Assembly (NCBI RefSeq): GCF_016863335.1
Contig: NZ_BOOR01000035.1
Location: forward strand, 1 to 56,610
Direction: 5' to 3'
DNA from: Planotetraspora thailandica
GTDB lineage: Bacteria > Actinomycetota > Actinomycetes > Streptosporangiales > Streptosporangiaceae
Length of the DNA: 56,610 bases
Shown one piece after another: positions 44,963 through 54,249 of this stretch. A model generated the notes under the pieces. That model was not told the DNA's origin. It worked only from the letters and a program-made list of their open reading frames with translations, and did not search any database. Position 1 is the stretch's first letter. Each line of letters starts with the position of its first letter. The translations under genes were made by a program, and so were the position numbers.

Positions 44963-45122
44963 TTCAGGGGCCTCCACCACGAGATCAGGGCGACGGTGCC
45001 ACCATACCCAGCAGACGCCGGACGACCGCGGGGAGCGGGCCCCCTTCGGCGCCTGCCTCCCGGGGGGCTTCGGCCCGGACTTCAGGCGGACTTCGGCGAC
45101 GGGCGAAAGGGAGTGACCGAAA

Positions 45123-45545
45123 ATGTTGTTGAGGATCGATCATGTGGGAATCGCGTGCCACAATCTGAACGAGAAGATCGAGTTCTACGAGTCCGTGTTC
45201 GGGCTGACCGTGGTGAGCCGGGAGGTCAACGAGGAACAAGGCGTCCGTGAGGCCATGCTGCACGTGGCGGACGGCGACCAGGGCGCCTCCTACGTCCAGC
45301 TGCTGGAGCCGCTCCACCCCGACACCGCGGTGGGCAAGTTCCTGGCCAAGCGGGGCGAGGGCGTGCACCATATCGGTTACGGAGTGGCGGACATCACGAA
45401 AGCCTTGGCGGAAATCTCCGCGAAAGGTGTGCGTTTGGTCGACGAAAGGCCGCGGCACGGCTCGATGGGAGCTTCGATCGCCTTTCTCCATCCGAAAGAC
45501 ATCGGAGGAGTGCTCACCGAACTCGTCGAGACATCACGGCGCTGA
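45123..45545 (+). CDS. mce: Methylmalonyl-CoA epimerase
   Basis: A 140-residue vicinal-oxygen-chelate enzyme racemising methylmalonyl-CoA. Metal ligands lie in [10 protein letters not shown] (His), YVQLLEPL and GVHHIGYGV, and the C-terminal [16 protein letters not shown] is a family signature. It links propionyl-CoA carboxylation with the mutase step. It is divergent from the thiolase/meaB pair, and the coiled-coil gene follows. Confidence 0.96.
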   Translation: MLLRIDHVGIACHNLNEKIEFYESVFGLTVVSREVNEEQGVREAMLHVADGDQGASYVQLLEPLHPDTAVGKFLAKRGEGVHHIGYGVADITKALAEISAKGVRLVDERPRHGSMGASIAFLHPKDIGGVLTELVETSRR

Positions 45546-45729
45546 GTCAAACGCAAGAAACGTTCATACGTAACAAGTCACGCAGAAAGTCGGACGGGGC
45601 CGCCAACACGGCAGTACCGGAGTACGCTGACGTACCACCGGACGTGGATGCCCTATGGGTTCCTCGCCTCGGATGTCCGAACCCCCCGTCCGGCCCGTGT
45701 AGCCGTCTCGACAACCAGGATCGAGCCTC

Positions 45730-47028
45730 ATGCAGTCCGACATCGACGCCCACCAGCTCAATAATTTCTTCGAAGACGCCCCTTCCCGGGAATTCGACGT
45801 GGTGCTCAGGGGCTATGACCGGCACCAGGTCCACGACCACTTGAAGACGCTCGACACCGAGCTGCGTCAGGCCAAGGAGCAGGTGAGCGCGCTGCAGCGC
45901 GACCTGTCCGACTCGCAGCGCCAGTTGCAGGAGCAGGAGCGCCCGACCTACTCCGGTCTCGGCGCCCGCATCGAGCAGCTGCTGCGTCTGGCGGAAGAGC
46001 AGGCCACGGAGCTCGTGCAGGCGGCCAGGTCCGAGGCGAACGAGATCAAGGCGGCGGCTCGGGTGGACGCGGCCGACCTCCGTGCGGCCGCAGAGAACGA
46101 GGCAGCGGAGAAGCGGGCCCTGGCCAACCGCGAGGCCGAGGACATGCGGACCACGGCCGAGCGCGACGCCGAGGAGATCCGCTCCACCGCCAAGCGCGAG
46201 TCCGACGAGCTGACCTCCACGACCGAGCGCGAGGTCGCCAAGCTGCGCGCCACGGCCGACCACGAAGTGGCGGAGAAGCGCGCCGACGCCGAGCGTGAGA
46301 TCGCCAAGCTGCGCACCACCACCGAGCGCGAGGTCGCCCAGCTGCGCGCGTCCACCAAGCGCGAGCGCGACGAGGTGCTCACCACGGCCAAGCGCCAGGC
46401 GGACGAGATGCGCGCCCAGGCACAGCGGGTCCTGGAGGAGTCCGAGGCCAAGCGGGCCCAGGACGAGGCCGAGTTCGAGATCCAGCTCGCCGCCCGCCGT
46501 GAGGAAGCGGAGCGGCAGGAGGCGGAGCGGCACGCGACCGCCCAGGCCAACACCCAGAAGCTGGTCGCCGAGGCCGAGCAGCGCGCCGCCACGGCCGAGC
46601 AGCGGGCCACCAAGGCCACGCAGCAGGCCGAGCAGACCCGCCGCGAGGCCGACACCCACGCCAAGCAGCTGCTCGCCAACGCGCGTAAGAACGCCGACCA
46701 GCTGGTGGCCGAGTCCAAGTCCAGCGCCGAGTCGATCGTGACCGACGCCAAGAGCGAAGCGGAGCGCACCCGCACTGCGATGCAGCGTCAGGTCGACGAG
46801 CTCACCCGCCAGCGCGACAGCATCACCAGCCACCTCGCCCAGCTGCGTCAGCTGCTCGGCGGCGCGGCTCTCCCGGGCATGGAGCCCGAGCACGCTCCGG
46901 TCGCCGCGGCCCCGGCGAAGCCGGCCCTGTCCGCCGCGCCTCCCGTGGCCGACAAGCCCGTGGTGGCGGCCAAGCCGGTCGAGCCCGCTCCCAAGGCCGA
47001 CGACGACGCCGAATGGTGGCAGGAGTAA
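45730..47028 (+). CDS. Scy/FilP-like coiled-coil cytoskeletal protein
   Basis: A 432-residue protein. A DivIVA-like N-terminal segment (FDVVLRGYDRHQVHDHLKTL, about 22-41) is followed by about 320 residues of continuous coiled coil, then an Ala/Pro/Lys-rich tail ending EWWQE. Residues about 135-230 contain at least eight clear 11-residue (hendecad) repeats of the type TTEREVAKLRA. Next to mce it corresponds to the Streptomyces scy/filP locus that organises hyphal tip growth. It is much shorter than Scy and a little longer than FilP, so a single gene may serve here. Confidence 0.85.
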   Translation: MQSDIDAHQLNNFFEDAPSREFDVVLRGYDRHQVHDHLKTLDTELRQAKEQVSALQRDLSDSQRQLQEQERPTYSGLGARIEQLLRLAEEQATELVQAARSEANEIKAAARVDAADLRAAAENEAAEKRALANREAEDMRTTAERDAEEIRSTAKRESDELTSTTEREVAKLRATADHEVAEKRADAEREIAKLRTTTEREVAQLRASTKRERDEVLTTAKRQADEMRAQAQRVLEESEAKRAQDEAEFEIQLAARREEAERQEAERHATAQANTQKLVAEAEQRAATAEQRATKATQQAEQTRREADTHAKQLLANARKNADQLVAESKSSAESIVTDAKSEAERTRTAMQRQVDELTRQRDSITSHLAQLRQLLGGAALPGMEPEHAPVAAAPAKPALSAAPPVADKPVVAAKPVEPAPKADDDAEWWQE

Positions 47029-47077
47029 CAACCGTCGCTTTCGGGGAGTTGGCGACGGCTATCTGAACGGCTATACG

Positions 47078-47115
47078 GGAAGGGCCCGGCGGGATCGATC
47101 TCGCCGGGCCCTTCC
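47078..47115. terminator. Hairpin terminator after Scy/FilP-like gene
   Basis: A perfect 14-bp stem (GGAAGGGCCCGGCG and its complement) with a ten-base loop that itself contains GATCGATC. No T-tract. It is between convergent genes and may work in both directions. Confidence 0.75.
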
Positions 47116-47183
47116 GGTTGCCGCACCGGGCCCTGTGCCGCCCTGCTCGGTCCGCTGAGCCGGATCCCGGTCCGTAAGGGAGC

Positions 47184-47954
47184 TCAGCTGAGGGACCGTA
47201 CGAACTCCGCGACGACGTGGTTGAACGCCTCGGGCTGCTCGATCGCGGACAGATGGCCCGCCTTGTCGATGACCTCAAGCTTCGCGCCCGGAGTGGCCGC
47301 GGCCATCGCCTCCGCGTCGGAGGGCGGGGACAGTTCGTCCTCCTCGCCCACGACGACCAGTGCGGGCACGTCCAGCGCCCGCAGCGTGTCGAAGGAGTCC
47401 GGCCGGGCCGCCATCGCGCGCTGGGCCCAGGCGACGGCCACCGGCGGGGCCGACTGCATCAGGCCGCGCACACGTCCGACGACCATGCCCCGGCGCTGCT
47501 TGCTGGTCACGCCGAGCAGCGCAGGCATGACGTCGTCGACCAGGACTCCCGAGCCGCCGTCGAGCACCGCGCGGGCGACGCGTTCCCGGTTGGCCCGGGC
47601 CGCCTCCGTGTCCGCATCGGCCTTGGTGTCGGCGAATATCACGCCGCGCAGCCGGTCGGGATGGCGGCGGCAGAACGCCATCGTCACGTAGCCGCCCATG
47701 GACAACCCGCCGACCACCGCCCGGTCGATGCGTTCAGCATCGAGCAGGCCCGCGACGTCGTCGGCCATCGCGTCGACCGAGGGATCGTCGTCGCCCAGCC
47801 GTGAACCGCCGAATCCCCGCAGGTCAGGGGTGATGACCCGGCACACCGGGGCGAGGCTCTCGCGCTGCGCGAGCCACATCGCCGAGGAGAGCGGGAACGC
47901 GTGAAGCAGGACGACGGGCAGGCCGCTTCCAGCCGATCGGGAGTACAGCTGCAT
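47184..47954 (-). CDS. Alpha/beta hydrolase, enol-lactonase-like
   Basis: A 256-residue alpha/beta hydrolase with nucleophile S85 in GGLSMGG, an oxyanion-type HAFPLSS near 18 and a catalytic His in KAGHLSAIEQPEAF. The pattern is like 3-oxoadipate enol-lactonases and related small esterases, but the substrate is not assignable. ATG at 47954 is used, since sequence further upstream codes in another frame. Confidence 0.88.
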   Translation of the reverse strand: MQLYSRSAGSGLPVVLLHAFPLSSAMWLAQRESLAPVCRVITPDLRGFGGSRLGDDDPSVDAMADDVAGLLDAERIDRAVVGGLSMGGYVTMAFCRRHPDRLRGVIFADTKADADTEAARANRERVARAVLDGGSGVLVDDVMPALLGVTSKQRRGMVVGRVRGLMQSAPPVAVAWAQRAMAARPDSFDTLRALDVPALVVVGEEDELSPPSDAEAMAAATPGAKLEVIDKAGHLSAIEQPEAFNHVVAEFVRSLS

Positions 47955-48030
47955 CAGGTCAAGGTAACGCGCGATCGGCCGCTTGCCACCCTTCCGCGGC
48001 CGATTCGGCGCCCACGAGTGCGGACGAGCC

Positions 48031-48771
48031 CTATACCGCCATCGGAAGGGGCGCGGCGGCCGGGTTGACCCGCCTGACGATCTCGTTGAGGACGATCCGC
48101 ACGTACGGCTCGCCCACCCACAGGTGCTTGGCCCCGTCGACGCCGACGACCTCGGCCTGGGGCACACGGGCGAACCGGCGGGTGGCCTCCTCCGGCTGGA
48201 GGTAGTCGTCGAACTCCGGCACGAGGGCGACCAGGGGCCGGCCGAACTCGGCCCAGGCGTCGAGATCGGCCTCGCCGGCCCGGCGCAGCGGAGGCGACAG
48301 CAGGATCGCGCCTTCGACGAGGGGGTCCCTCCCCCACTTCAGGGCGAGCTCGGTGCCGAAGGACCAGCCGACCAGCCACGGGTGGGGGAGATCGTGGAAC
48401 TCCGCGTATTCGAGGGCGGCCGCCACGTCGTAGCGTTCGGTCTCTCCCTCGCCGAAGGAGCCCTGTGAGGTACCGCGTTCGGAGGTCGTGCCCCGGGTGT
48501 TGAAGCGCAGCACGGCGAGGTCGGCCAGAGCGGGCAGGCGGTAGGACGCCTTGCGCAGCACGTGGCTGTCCATCATGCCGCCGTGCGTGGGCAGGGGATG
48601 CAGGCACACGAGCGTCGCGACCGGCGGTTTGCCCTCCGGAAGCGCGAGCTCCCCGACGAGGGTCAGGCCGTCGGCCGTGTGGAGCTCGATGTCGTCCCGC
48701 TTGGCGGGCAGGACCGTCGACGCCCTGATGTCCCGCGGCTGCGATTCCGCGTGCGGCTGCGAGTGCGACAC
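48031..48771 (-). CDS. Alpha/beta hydrolase (dienelactone-hydrolase-like)
   Basis: About 246 residues. VCLHPLPTHGGMMDSHV, FNTRGTTSERGTSQG and GWSFGTELAL (nucleophile Ser) identify the fold, with the Asp in VPEFDDYL and the His in GAKHLWVGEP. The family is common in actinobacteria and its substrates are unknown. GTG at 48771 is inferred; a longer reading would start within repeat array 4. It is followed by the other hydrolase gene in the same direction (about 77 bases). Confidence 0.8.
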   Translation of the reverse strand: MSHSQPHAESQPRDIRASTVLPAKRDDIELHTADGLTLVGELALPEGKPPVATLVCLHPLPTHGGMMDSHVLRKASYRLPALADLAVLRFNTRGTTSERGTSQGSFGEGETERYDVAAALEYAEFHDLPHPWLVGWSFGTELALKWGRDPLVEGAILLSPPLRRAGEADLDAWAEFGRPLVALVPEFDDYLQPEEATRRFARVPQAEVVGVDGAKHLWVGEPYVRIVLNEIVRRVNPAAAPLPMAV

Positions 48772-48791
48772 CCCTACCGCACCCCCTTTGC

Positions 48792-48963
48792 CGTGATCAT
48801 GCACAAGTTCTCCCACAGTATCCCGGACCAGCCACTTCTCTTTGCGTGATCATGCAGAACTTCGGCGTCACGCCCGCCGACCAGGCCATATCCCCATCGT
48901 GATCATGCAGAAGTTCGGCCATCCCCCACCTGACCAGCGCGGACGCCAAACGTGATCATGCAC
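48792..48963 (+). repeat. MQKF micro-ORF repeat array, locus 4
   Basis: Four cores with ATG at 48799, 48852, 48905 and 48958, all exactly 53 bases apart. The first three are complete 16-codon ORFs (MHKFSHSIPDQPLLFA, MQNFGVTPADQAISPS, MQKFGHPPPDQRGRQT). The last, with CAC as second codon, runs antisense into the end of the adjacent zinc-ribbon gene. As in locus 1 the array reads opposite to its two flanking genes and is divergent from the hydrolase. Confidence 0.92.
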
Positions 48964-48970
48964 GGGCGGA

Positions 48971-49288
48971 TCAGTACCGGTTGCGCCCTGGGCCCCGGTT
49001 TGCCCGGTTCTTCCAGCACGCGGTGTGCCAGTGCCGCCGCTCCTCCTCGCCGCCCTGCCAGGCGGGCCAGCTCACGATGTGGGGCACACCAGGACGGATC
49101 TCCTGCTCACACCCGGGGCATCGATAGGTCTTGGCCAGCGCCGCACCCGAGACCTTCCGTACGACCCAGTCGCCGTCGGCCGCGCTCTCCACCTGGTCGA
49201 CCCCCGGCACGGAATCGACCGGCCGTACGGCGCCGCGGCCGTCGGGACGCTCGTAAGGGCCGAGACGTCGGGCACGGCGCGGACTCAC
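48971..49288 (-). CDS. Conserved actinobacterial zinc-binding protein
   Basis: A 105-residue basic protein with a single treble-clef-like site: YRCPGCEQEI ... WHTACW (CxxC plus HxxxC) in the C-terminal half. The pattern DWVVRKVSGAALAKTYRCPGCEQEIRPGVPHIV-type block is well conserved in actinobacteria, sometimes annotated as ATP/GTP-binding without motif support. Function unknown. GTG start; repeat array 4 abuts its 3' end. Confidence 0.75.
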   Translation of the reverse strand: MSPRRARRLGPYERPDGRGAVRPVDSVPGVDQVESAADGDWVVRKVSGAALAKTYRCPGCEQEIRPGVPHIVSWPAWQGGEEERRHWHTACWKNRANRGPGRNRY

Positions 49289-49363
49289 GGCAACAGCCCT
49301 CCAGGACCCGGGGACGATATCAACACTGGGCGAAACGGTATATCTGCCTGCATTCTTCCAGGA

Positions 49364-50872
49364 TCATCTGGCATACGCGCGAATGCCGGACACACCGGCC
49401 GTCACGAGCTGGTCGAGCAGCGGCGCAGGGGCGAACGACGGCTCGCGATATTCGGCGTACAGCGCACGCAGCCCGTCCCTGACCCGCTCCAGCCCGATGA
49501 CGTCGAGCATCTCGAACGGCCCCGCGGGGTAACCGCAGCCCAGCCGCATCGCCGTGTCGATGTCACCGGCGGAGGCATAACCGGAGTCCAGCATGCGGAT
49601 CGCGTCGTTGAGATAGGGATAGAGCAGCGCGTTGACGACGAACTCCGCCCGGTCGCCACATCTCACCGACGTGCGCCCCAGCACCGTCACCAGATCCCGT
49701 ACGGCTCCCGCGGCCTCGTCCGAGGTGAGGACGGTGGAAGCGACCTCGGCCACCTGGTCGCCCACGAGGTGGAGCCCGACGAGCCGTTCGGGATGCGGAA
49801 GCCGTACGGCGAGCTCGATCACGGGCCGCTCGGACAGTGCGATGACCACGTCGGCGTCGGCCACCGGCGTGAGGTCGGACGGCTCCGCGACGACCGCCTT
49901 GAACCCGGCGGCGTCGAGATCGGTGAGCAGCCTCGCCGCCTCCGGCACGCCGCCCACGATGCCGGCCACGGACACGGCGGCCTTCGGGCCGGCTTCGGGG
50001 ACGGTCGCCGTGCCTTCGCCGTACGAGTAGAAGCCGCGGCCGGTCTTGCGGCCGAGCAGCCCCGCGGTGACGAGTTCGCGCAACATCGGCGCGGGCGCGT
50101 GCCGCCGGTCCCGGCTCTCACGGAACAGCACCTCGCACACCTCGTACGACGTGTCCAGGCCGACGAGGTCGAGCAGCGTGAAGGGGCCCATGGGCAGGCC
50201 GAGACCGAGCTTCATCGCGACGTCGATGTCGTCCCGCGAGGACAGGCCCGACTCGAGCAGGACGCACGCGTGGTTGAGGTAGCCGAGCAGCAGCCGGTTG
50301 ACCACGAATCCGGCCCTGTCCCCCACGGTCACCGGCGTCTTGCCGAGCCGCCGGGCCAGGCCCGCGACCTCGGCGGCCAGGCCGTCCTCGATCACGACCG
50401 TGCCGATCACCTCCACGAGCCTCATGACCGGGGCCGGGTTGAAGAAGTGCATGCCGACGACCTGGGCCGGCCGGGAAGTGGCGGCGGCGATGGCGGTCAC
50501 CGAGAGCGAGGAGGTGTTGGTGGCCAGTACGGCCGACGGCTTGCAGATGCGGTCGAGATCGGCGAAGAGCGCCCGCTTGTATTCCATGATCTCGGGGATC
50601 GCCTCGATCACCAGGTCGGCGCCGGCCAGGTCCTCACGCGACGTGGTGAAGGAGATCCGCCCGAGAAGAGCGGTCTGCTCCTGCGTGGACATCCTGCCCC
50701 GCGCCACGACCTTGCCGGTCGAGCTCTCCAAATGGCCGCGTCCTCTGGCCAGCGCCGCGTCGTCGGCCTCGACCCCGATCACGTTCAGGCCCGAGCGGGC
50801 GAAGACCTCGGCGATGCCCGCGCCCATGGTGCCGAGCCCGACGACTCCGACCGTCTCAAACGTGCGTGCCAT
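49364..50872 (-). CDS. 3-hydroxyacyl-CoA dehydrogenase, duplicated-domain type
   Basis: A 502-residue protein built of two HCDH units. The first has an intact NAD site ([16 protein letters not shown]) and the HCDH C-terminal domain to about 285. The second (about 300-502) has a degenerate Rossmann part ([13 protein letters not shown]) with an intact helical domain. It probably oxidises 3-hydroxybutyryl-CoA-type substrates in one active domain. ATG at 50872 is chosen by alignment to the NAD motif. It is divergent from nucS. Confidence 0.92.
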   Translation of the reverse strand: MARTFETVGVVGLGTMGAGIAEVFARSGLNVIGVEADDAALARGRGHLESSTGKVVARGRMSTQEQTALLGRISFTTSREDLAGADLVIEAIPEIMEYKRALFADLDRICKPSAVLATNTSSLSVTAIAAATSRPAQVVGMHFFNPAPVMRLVEVIGTVVIEDGLAAEVAGLARRLGKTPVTVGDRAGFVVNRLLLGYLNHACVLLESGLSSRDDIDVAMKLGLGLPMGPFTLLDLVGLDTSYEVCEVLFRESRDRRHAPAPMLRELVTAGLLGRKTGRGFYSYGEGTATVPEAGPKAAVSVAGIVGGVPEAARLLTDLDAAGFKAVVAEPSDLTPVADADVVIALSERPVIELAVRLPHPERLVGLHLVGDQVAEVASTVLTSDEAAGAVRDLVTVLGRTSVRCGDRAEFVVNALLYPYLNDAIRMLDSGYASAGDIDTAMRLGCGYPAGPFEMLDVIGLERVRDGLRALYAEYREPSFAPAPLLDQLVTAGVSGIRAYAR

Positions 50873-50930
50873 GCGGCCAGTTTCCCAGAGCGGCTCGTCC
50901 GGGCCGTACGCCCCGGTAGGGTTGGCGCTC

Positions 50931-51605
50931 ATGCGGTTGGTCATCGCGCGGTGCAGCGTCGACTACGTGGGACGGTTGACGGCCCACCTCCCCATGGCGC
51001 CCCGGCTCATCCTGATCAAGGCGGACGGTTCGGTGTCGATTCACGCCGACGACCGGGCGTTCAAACCACTCAACTGGATGAACCCCCCGTGCAAGATCCG
51101 TGAGGAGAACATCGACGGCTCGGTCACCTGGTCGGTGATCCACGGCAAGACCGGCGAGAAGCTCGTCCTCACGATCGAGGAGATCCTCCACGACTCCAGC
51201 CACGAGCTCGGGATCGACCCGGGCCTGCAGAAGGATGGCGTCGAGGCGCACCTCCAGGAGCTGCTCGCCGAGCACATCACCACCCTCGGAGAGGGCTGGA
51301 GCCTGGTCCGCAGGGAGTACATGACGGCGATCGGCCCGGTCGACATCCTCTGCCGCGACCATCATGGGGGCGCCGTCGCCATCGAGATCAAGCGGCGAGG
51401 CGACATCGACGGAGTCGAACAGCTCACCCGCTATCTCGAGCTGCTCAACCGTGATCCTCTGCTGGCTCCGGTGAGAGGCGTCTTCGCCGCTCAGGAGATC
51501 AAGCCCCAGGCCCGGGTGCTCGCCGCCGACCGCGGCATCGACTGCGTCGTCCTCGACTACGACGGTCTGCGGGGCATCGAGCCGGAGAACCCCACCCTCT
51601 TCTGA
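50931..51605 (+). CDS. nucS: Mismatch-specific endonuclease NucS/EndoMS
   Basis: A 224-residue nuclease that cuts both strands at mismatches, the non-canonical mismatch repair used by actinobacteria and archaea lacking MutS/MutL. The N-terminal DNA-binding part begins [18 protein letters not shown]; the C-terminal RecB-like nuclease has D138, E152 and K154 in [20 protein letters not shown]. Start ATG at 50931, 58 bases from the divergent dehydrogenase gene. Confidence 0.97.
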   Translation: MRLVIARCSVDYVGRLTAHLPMAPRLILIKADGSVSIHADDRAFKPLNWMNPPCKIREENIDGSVTWSVIHGKTGEKLVLTIEEILHDSSHELGIDPGLQKDGVEAHLQELLAEHITTLGEGWSLVRREYMTAIGPVDILCRDHHGGAVAIEIKRRGDIDGVEQLTRYLELLNRDPLLAPVRGVFAAQEIKPQARVLAADRGIDCVVLDYDGLRGIEPENPTLF

Positions 51606-51803
51606 CCGCCCGCCACAAAGCAAAAAGGGCATTCCTGGCGCTATCCTGGGTTCTCGGCGTCGATCCAACGCCCAACCTCCTTCGGCCCTCCCCGGCGGGG
51701 CCGCCTGGCGGAGGCAAAGGGGACTGGTCTCCTCGGATCGCTTGTCATCCGCCCGCCATGGGCCTGTCGCCGGGGCCGGGCCATGGTGGTGTCGAGGGTC
51801 CCG

Positions 51804-52364
51804 ATGACAGCGAACAAGCACTTCAAGCGCCGTGTCCGTGAACGAGCCCGCCGTACCGGCGAGTCGTACACCGCTGCTCTGAGGCACCTTCGACGTCTCG
51901 ACGCCGAGGAGTGGCACATGGAGTGGCAGCGCATCGAAAAGCCCGAGTACGGCTATGCCGTACACGTTCCGCAGGACTGGAACGAGCGGCCGCCCAACCT
52001 CAAGAACAGCCCCTGGGAGACCGCGCGGTTCGCCCAGCCGTCCGACCGCAGGCACAGCGTGATCGTCTTCCGCGGGCCGGGACGGCCGGGCGCGACCGCG
52101 GCCGAGGTCGCCGAGCTCATCCAGGCCACCCTGGAGGCCTCCGGATTCGGCGACTTCGTCATCTCCGACGTCGACGTGGCCGGGCGGCGCGCCGCTCGGC
52201 TCGACTGCGCCCGGCACGACGCGGGCCGCGTGTGGGCGGTCCGCGAATACATCGTCATCGAAGACGGTGTGCGATTCTGCCTCGGCCTCGGATCATCGGT
52301 GCCGGACGAGGACGACGCCCTCTTCACAGCCATGGCCGAGCGGTTCGAGATCCTCGAAGGCTGA
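51804..52364 (+). CDS. RHH-like N-terminus fused to DcrB/PsbP-like domain
   Basis: A 186-residue protein of two parts. Residues 1-30 (ANKHFKRRVRERARRTGESYTAALRHLRR) match the short FKxRVRxxxxxTGESYTxA motif found in some ribbon-helix-helix-type antitoxins and related proteins. Residues about 42-186 form an alpha/beta domain like DcrB/DUF1795 proteins, with no signal peptide. Function unknown. Either ATG 51804 or a GTG upstream may be used. Confidence 0.6.
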   Translation: MTANKHFKRRVRERARRTGESYTAALRHLRRLDAEEWHMEWQRIEKPEYGYAVHVPQDWNERPPNLKNSPWETARFAQPSDRRHSVIVFRGPGRPGATAAEVAELIQATLEASGFGDFVISDVDVAGRRAARLDCARHDAGRVWAVREYIVIEDGVRFCLGLGSSVPDEDDALFTAMAERFEILEG

Positions 52365-52442
52365 TCGACGAAGTGGCGGCGCGGGCCGGGGGCTGATAAC
52401 CAGGCGGCAAGGCATCCTGCAACGCCGATCGGAGGACTGATC

Positions 52443-53333
52443 ATGACCGTCCCCCTGCCCGCGTCGTTCGCCCGGCACATGATCGACGCCGACGGCGTGC
52501 GGATCAACACGGTGGTCGCCGGGGACGGTCCGCCCGTGCTGCTCCTGCACGGCTACCCGCAGACGCATCTCATCTGGCATCACGTGGCACCGCTACTCGC
52601 CCGCGACCACACCGTGGTCCTGACCGACCTGCGCGGTTACGGCGACAGCGACAAGCCCGCCTCCACGCCCGACCACAGCCCCTATTCCAAGCGCGCGATG
52701 GCCCGCGACCAGGTGCTCGTCATGCGGGAGCTCGGATTCGAGCGCTTCGCGGTGGTGGGCCACGACCGTGGAGGCCGGGTCGGGCACCGGCTCGCCCTCG
52801 ACCATCCGGACCGGGTCGACAGGCTGGCCGTGCTGGACATCGTGCCGACTCGCCACATCTTCCTCCACGCCGACGCCGCGTTCGGCCTGGGTTACTACCA
52901 CTGGTACTTCCTCGCGGCGGGGAACGGCATCCCCGAGCATCTGATCGGCGGCGACCCCGCGTTCTGGGTGCTCACCCGGATGACCGCCCGGCACGGGGGC
53001 GGCTCGCCGTTCGACTCGGCGGCCCAGGCCGAGTACGTGCGGTGCTTCTCCGACCCGGCGGCGATCCACGCGTCGTGCGAGGACTACCGCGCCGCCGCGA
53101 GCATCGATCTGCGCCACGACGACGCCGACGCGGAGGCGGGAAACCGGGTCAGGTGTCCCCTGCTGGCCCTGTGGGGTGAGCACGGCTTCGTCGGCAGGAC
53201 GTACGACGTCCTGGACGTCTGGCGGCGGTACGCCGAGGATGTGCGGGGGCAGGCGGTGCCCAGCGATCACTACGTGCCCGAGGAGGCCCCCGAGCTGACG
53301 GCGGAGCTTCTCGAGGCGTTCCTACAAAGATGA
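52443..53333 (+). CDS. Fluoroacetate-dehalogenase-like alpha/beta hydrolase
   Basis: A 296-residue alpha/beta hydrolase. GHDRGGR supplies nucleophile D108 with R109 and R112; D132 (VLDIVPT) and H276 (SDHYVPEE) complete the triad. Halide-pocket residues H153, W154 (YYHWYF) and Y215 (CEDYRAA) are also present. Every residue I recall as essential in fluoroacetate dehalogenase is conserved, so a haloacetate or epoxide-type substrate is credible. No halide operon surrounds it. Confidence 0.85.
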   Translation: MTVPLPASFARHMIDADGVRINTVVAGDGPPVLLLHGYPQTHLIWHHVAPLLARDHTVVLTDLRGYGDSDKPASTPDHSPYSKRAMARDQVLVMRELGFERFAVVGHDRGGRVGHRLALDHPDRVDRLAVLDIVPTRHIFLHADAAFGLGYYHWYFLAAGNGIPEHLIGGDPAFWVLTRMTARHGGGSPFDSAAQAEYVRCFSDPAAIHASCEDYRAAASIDLRHDDADAEAGNRVRCPLLALWGEHGFVGRTYDVLDVWRRYAEDVRGQAVPSDHYVPEEAPELTAELLEAFLQR

Positions 53334-53379
53334 TCCAATACGGGTAACGCGGCACCTATATGGCAACGAAAGTAGAGAT

Positions 53380-54207
53380 ATGACACAAGCCATACAGGTG
53401 CGAGGGTTGAGGAAGCAGTACGGCGGAGTCGACGCCGTCGCCGGCATCGATCTCGACATCGCACAGGGCGAGATCTTCGCCATCCTCGGCCCTAACGGAG
53501 CGGGAAAGTCGACCACGGTCGAGATCCTGGAGGGCTACCGCAAACGCGACGCCGGAGAGGTCAGCGTGCTGGGCTCCGATCCGGGCAAACCCACCAGGCG
53601 CTGGAAGTCGCGGATCGGCATCGTCCTGCAGAACACCGAAGAATCCCCCGAGCTGACCGTGCGCGAGATGCTCCGGCACTTCTCCGCGTACTATCCCGAC
53701 AGCCGCGACCCTGACGAGGTCATCGCGATGGTCGGCCTCACCGAGAGCGCGGGCAAGCGCATCCGCCACCTGTCGGGAGGCCAGCGGCGGCGGGTCGACG
53801 TGGCCCTCGGCGTCGTCGGCAGGCCCGAACTGCTGTTCCTCGACGAGCCCACGACGGGCTTCGACCCCGAGTCCCGCCGGCAGTTCTGGGAGCTGATCGA
53901 GGGGTTGTCCGACGACGGCACCACAATCGTGCTGACCACCCACTACCTGGAAGAGGCCGAGGCACTGGCCGACCGCGTCGCGGTGATCGCCCAGGGACGC
54001 ATCGTCGCCGAGGGAGAGCCGTCGACCCTAGGTGGCCGCGCGACGGCCAAGGCGCGCGTGACCTGGTCGGAGGGTTCCGTCGAGACCGACACCCCGACGG
54101 AGACCGTGCTCGAGCTGAGCCGGACGTTCGACGGCGAGATCCCCGGGCTCACGGTCACCCGCCCCTCGCTCGAGGACATCTACCTGAGCCTGATCGAGCC
54201 CTCCTGA
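53380..54207 (+). CDS. ABC transporter ATPase, DrrA/CcmA type
   Basis: A 275-residue ATPase with Walker A GPNGAGKST (about 40-48), the signature LSGGQRRR (about 133-140), Walker B LLFLDEPTTG and the switch H in LTTHYLEEAE. A short C-terminal domain follows. It pairs with the ABC-2 permease downstream, the layout of daunorubicin-type drug exporters. No start ribosome site stands out. Confidence 0.94.
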   Translation: MTQAIQVRGLRKQYGGVDAVAGIDLDIAQGEIFAILGPNGAGKSTTVEILEGYRKRDAGEVSVLGSDPGKPTRRWKSRIGIVLQNTEESPELTVREMLRHFSAYYPDSRDPDEVIAMVGLTESAGKRIRHLSGGQRRRVDVALGVVGRPELLFLDEPTTGFDPESRRQFWELIEGLSDDGTTIVLTTHYLEEAEALADRVAVIAQGRIVAEGEPSTLGGRATAKARVTWSEGSVETDTPTETVLELSRTFDGEIPGLTVTRPSLEDIYLSLIEPS

Positions 54208-54249
54208 TCATCGTGCCCTCTCCCTCCCGACACCTAATTGAGGCCCCCC

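Noticed and set aside
48952-49482. A 176-codon ORF starting at the last core of array 4
   Set aside because: Antisense to the zinc-ribbon gene with Arg/Pro/Ser-rich shadow composition.
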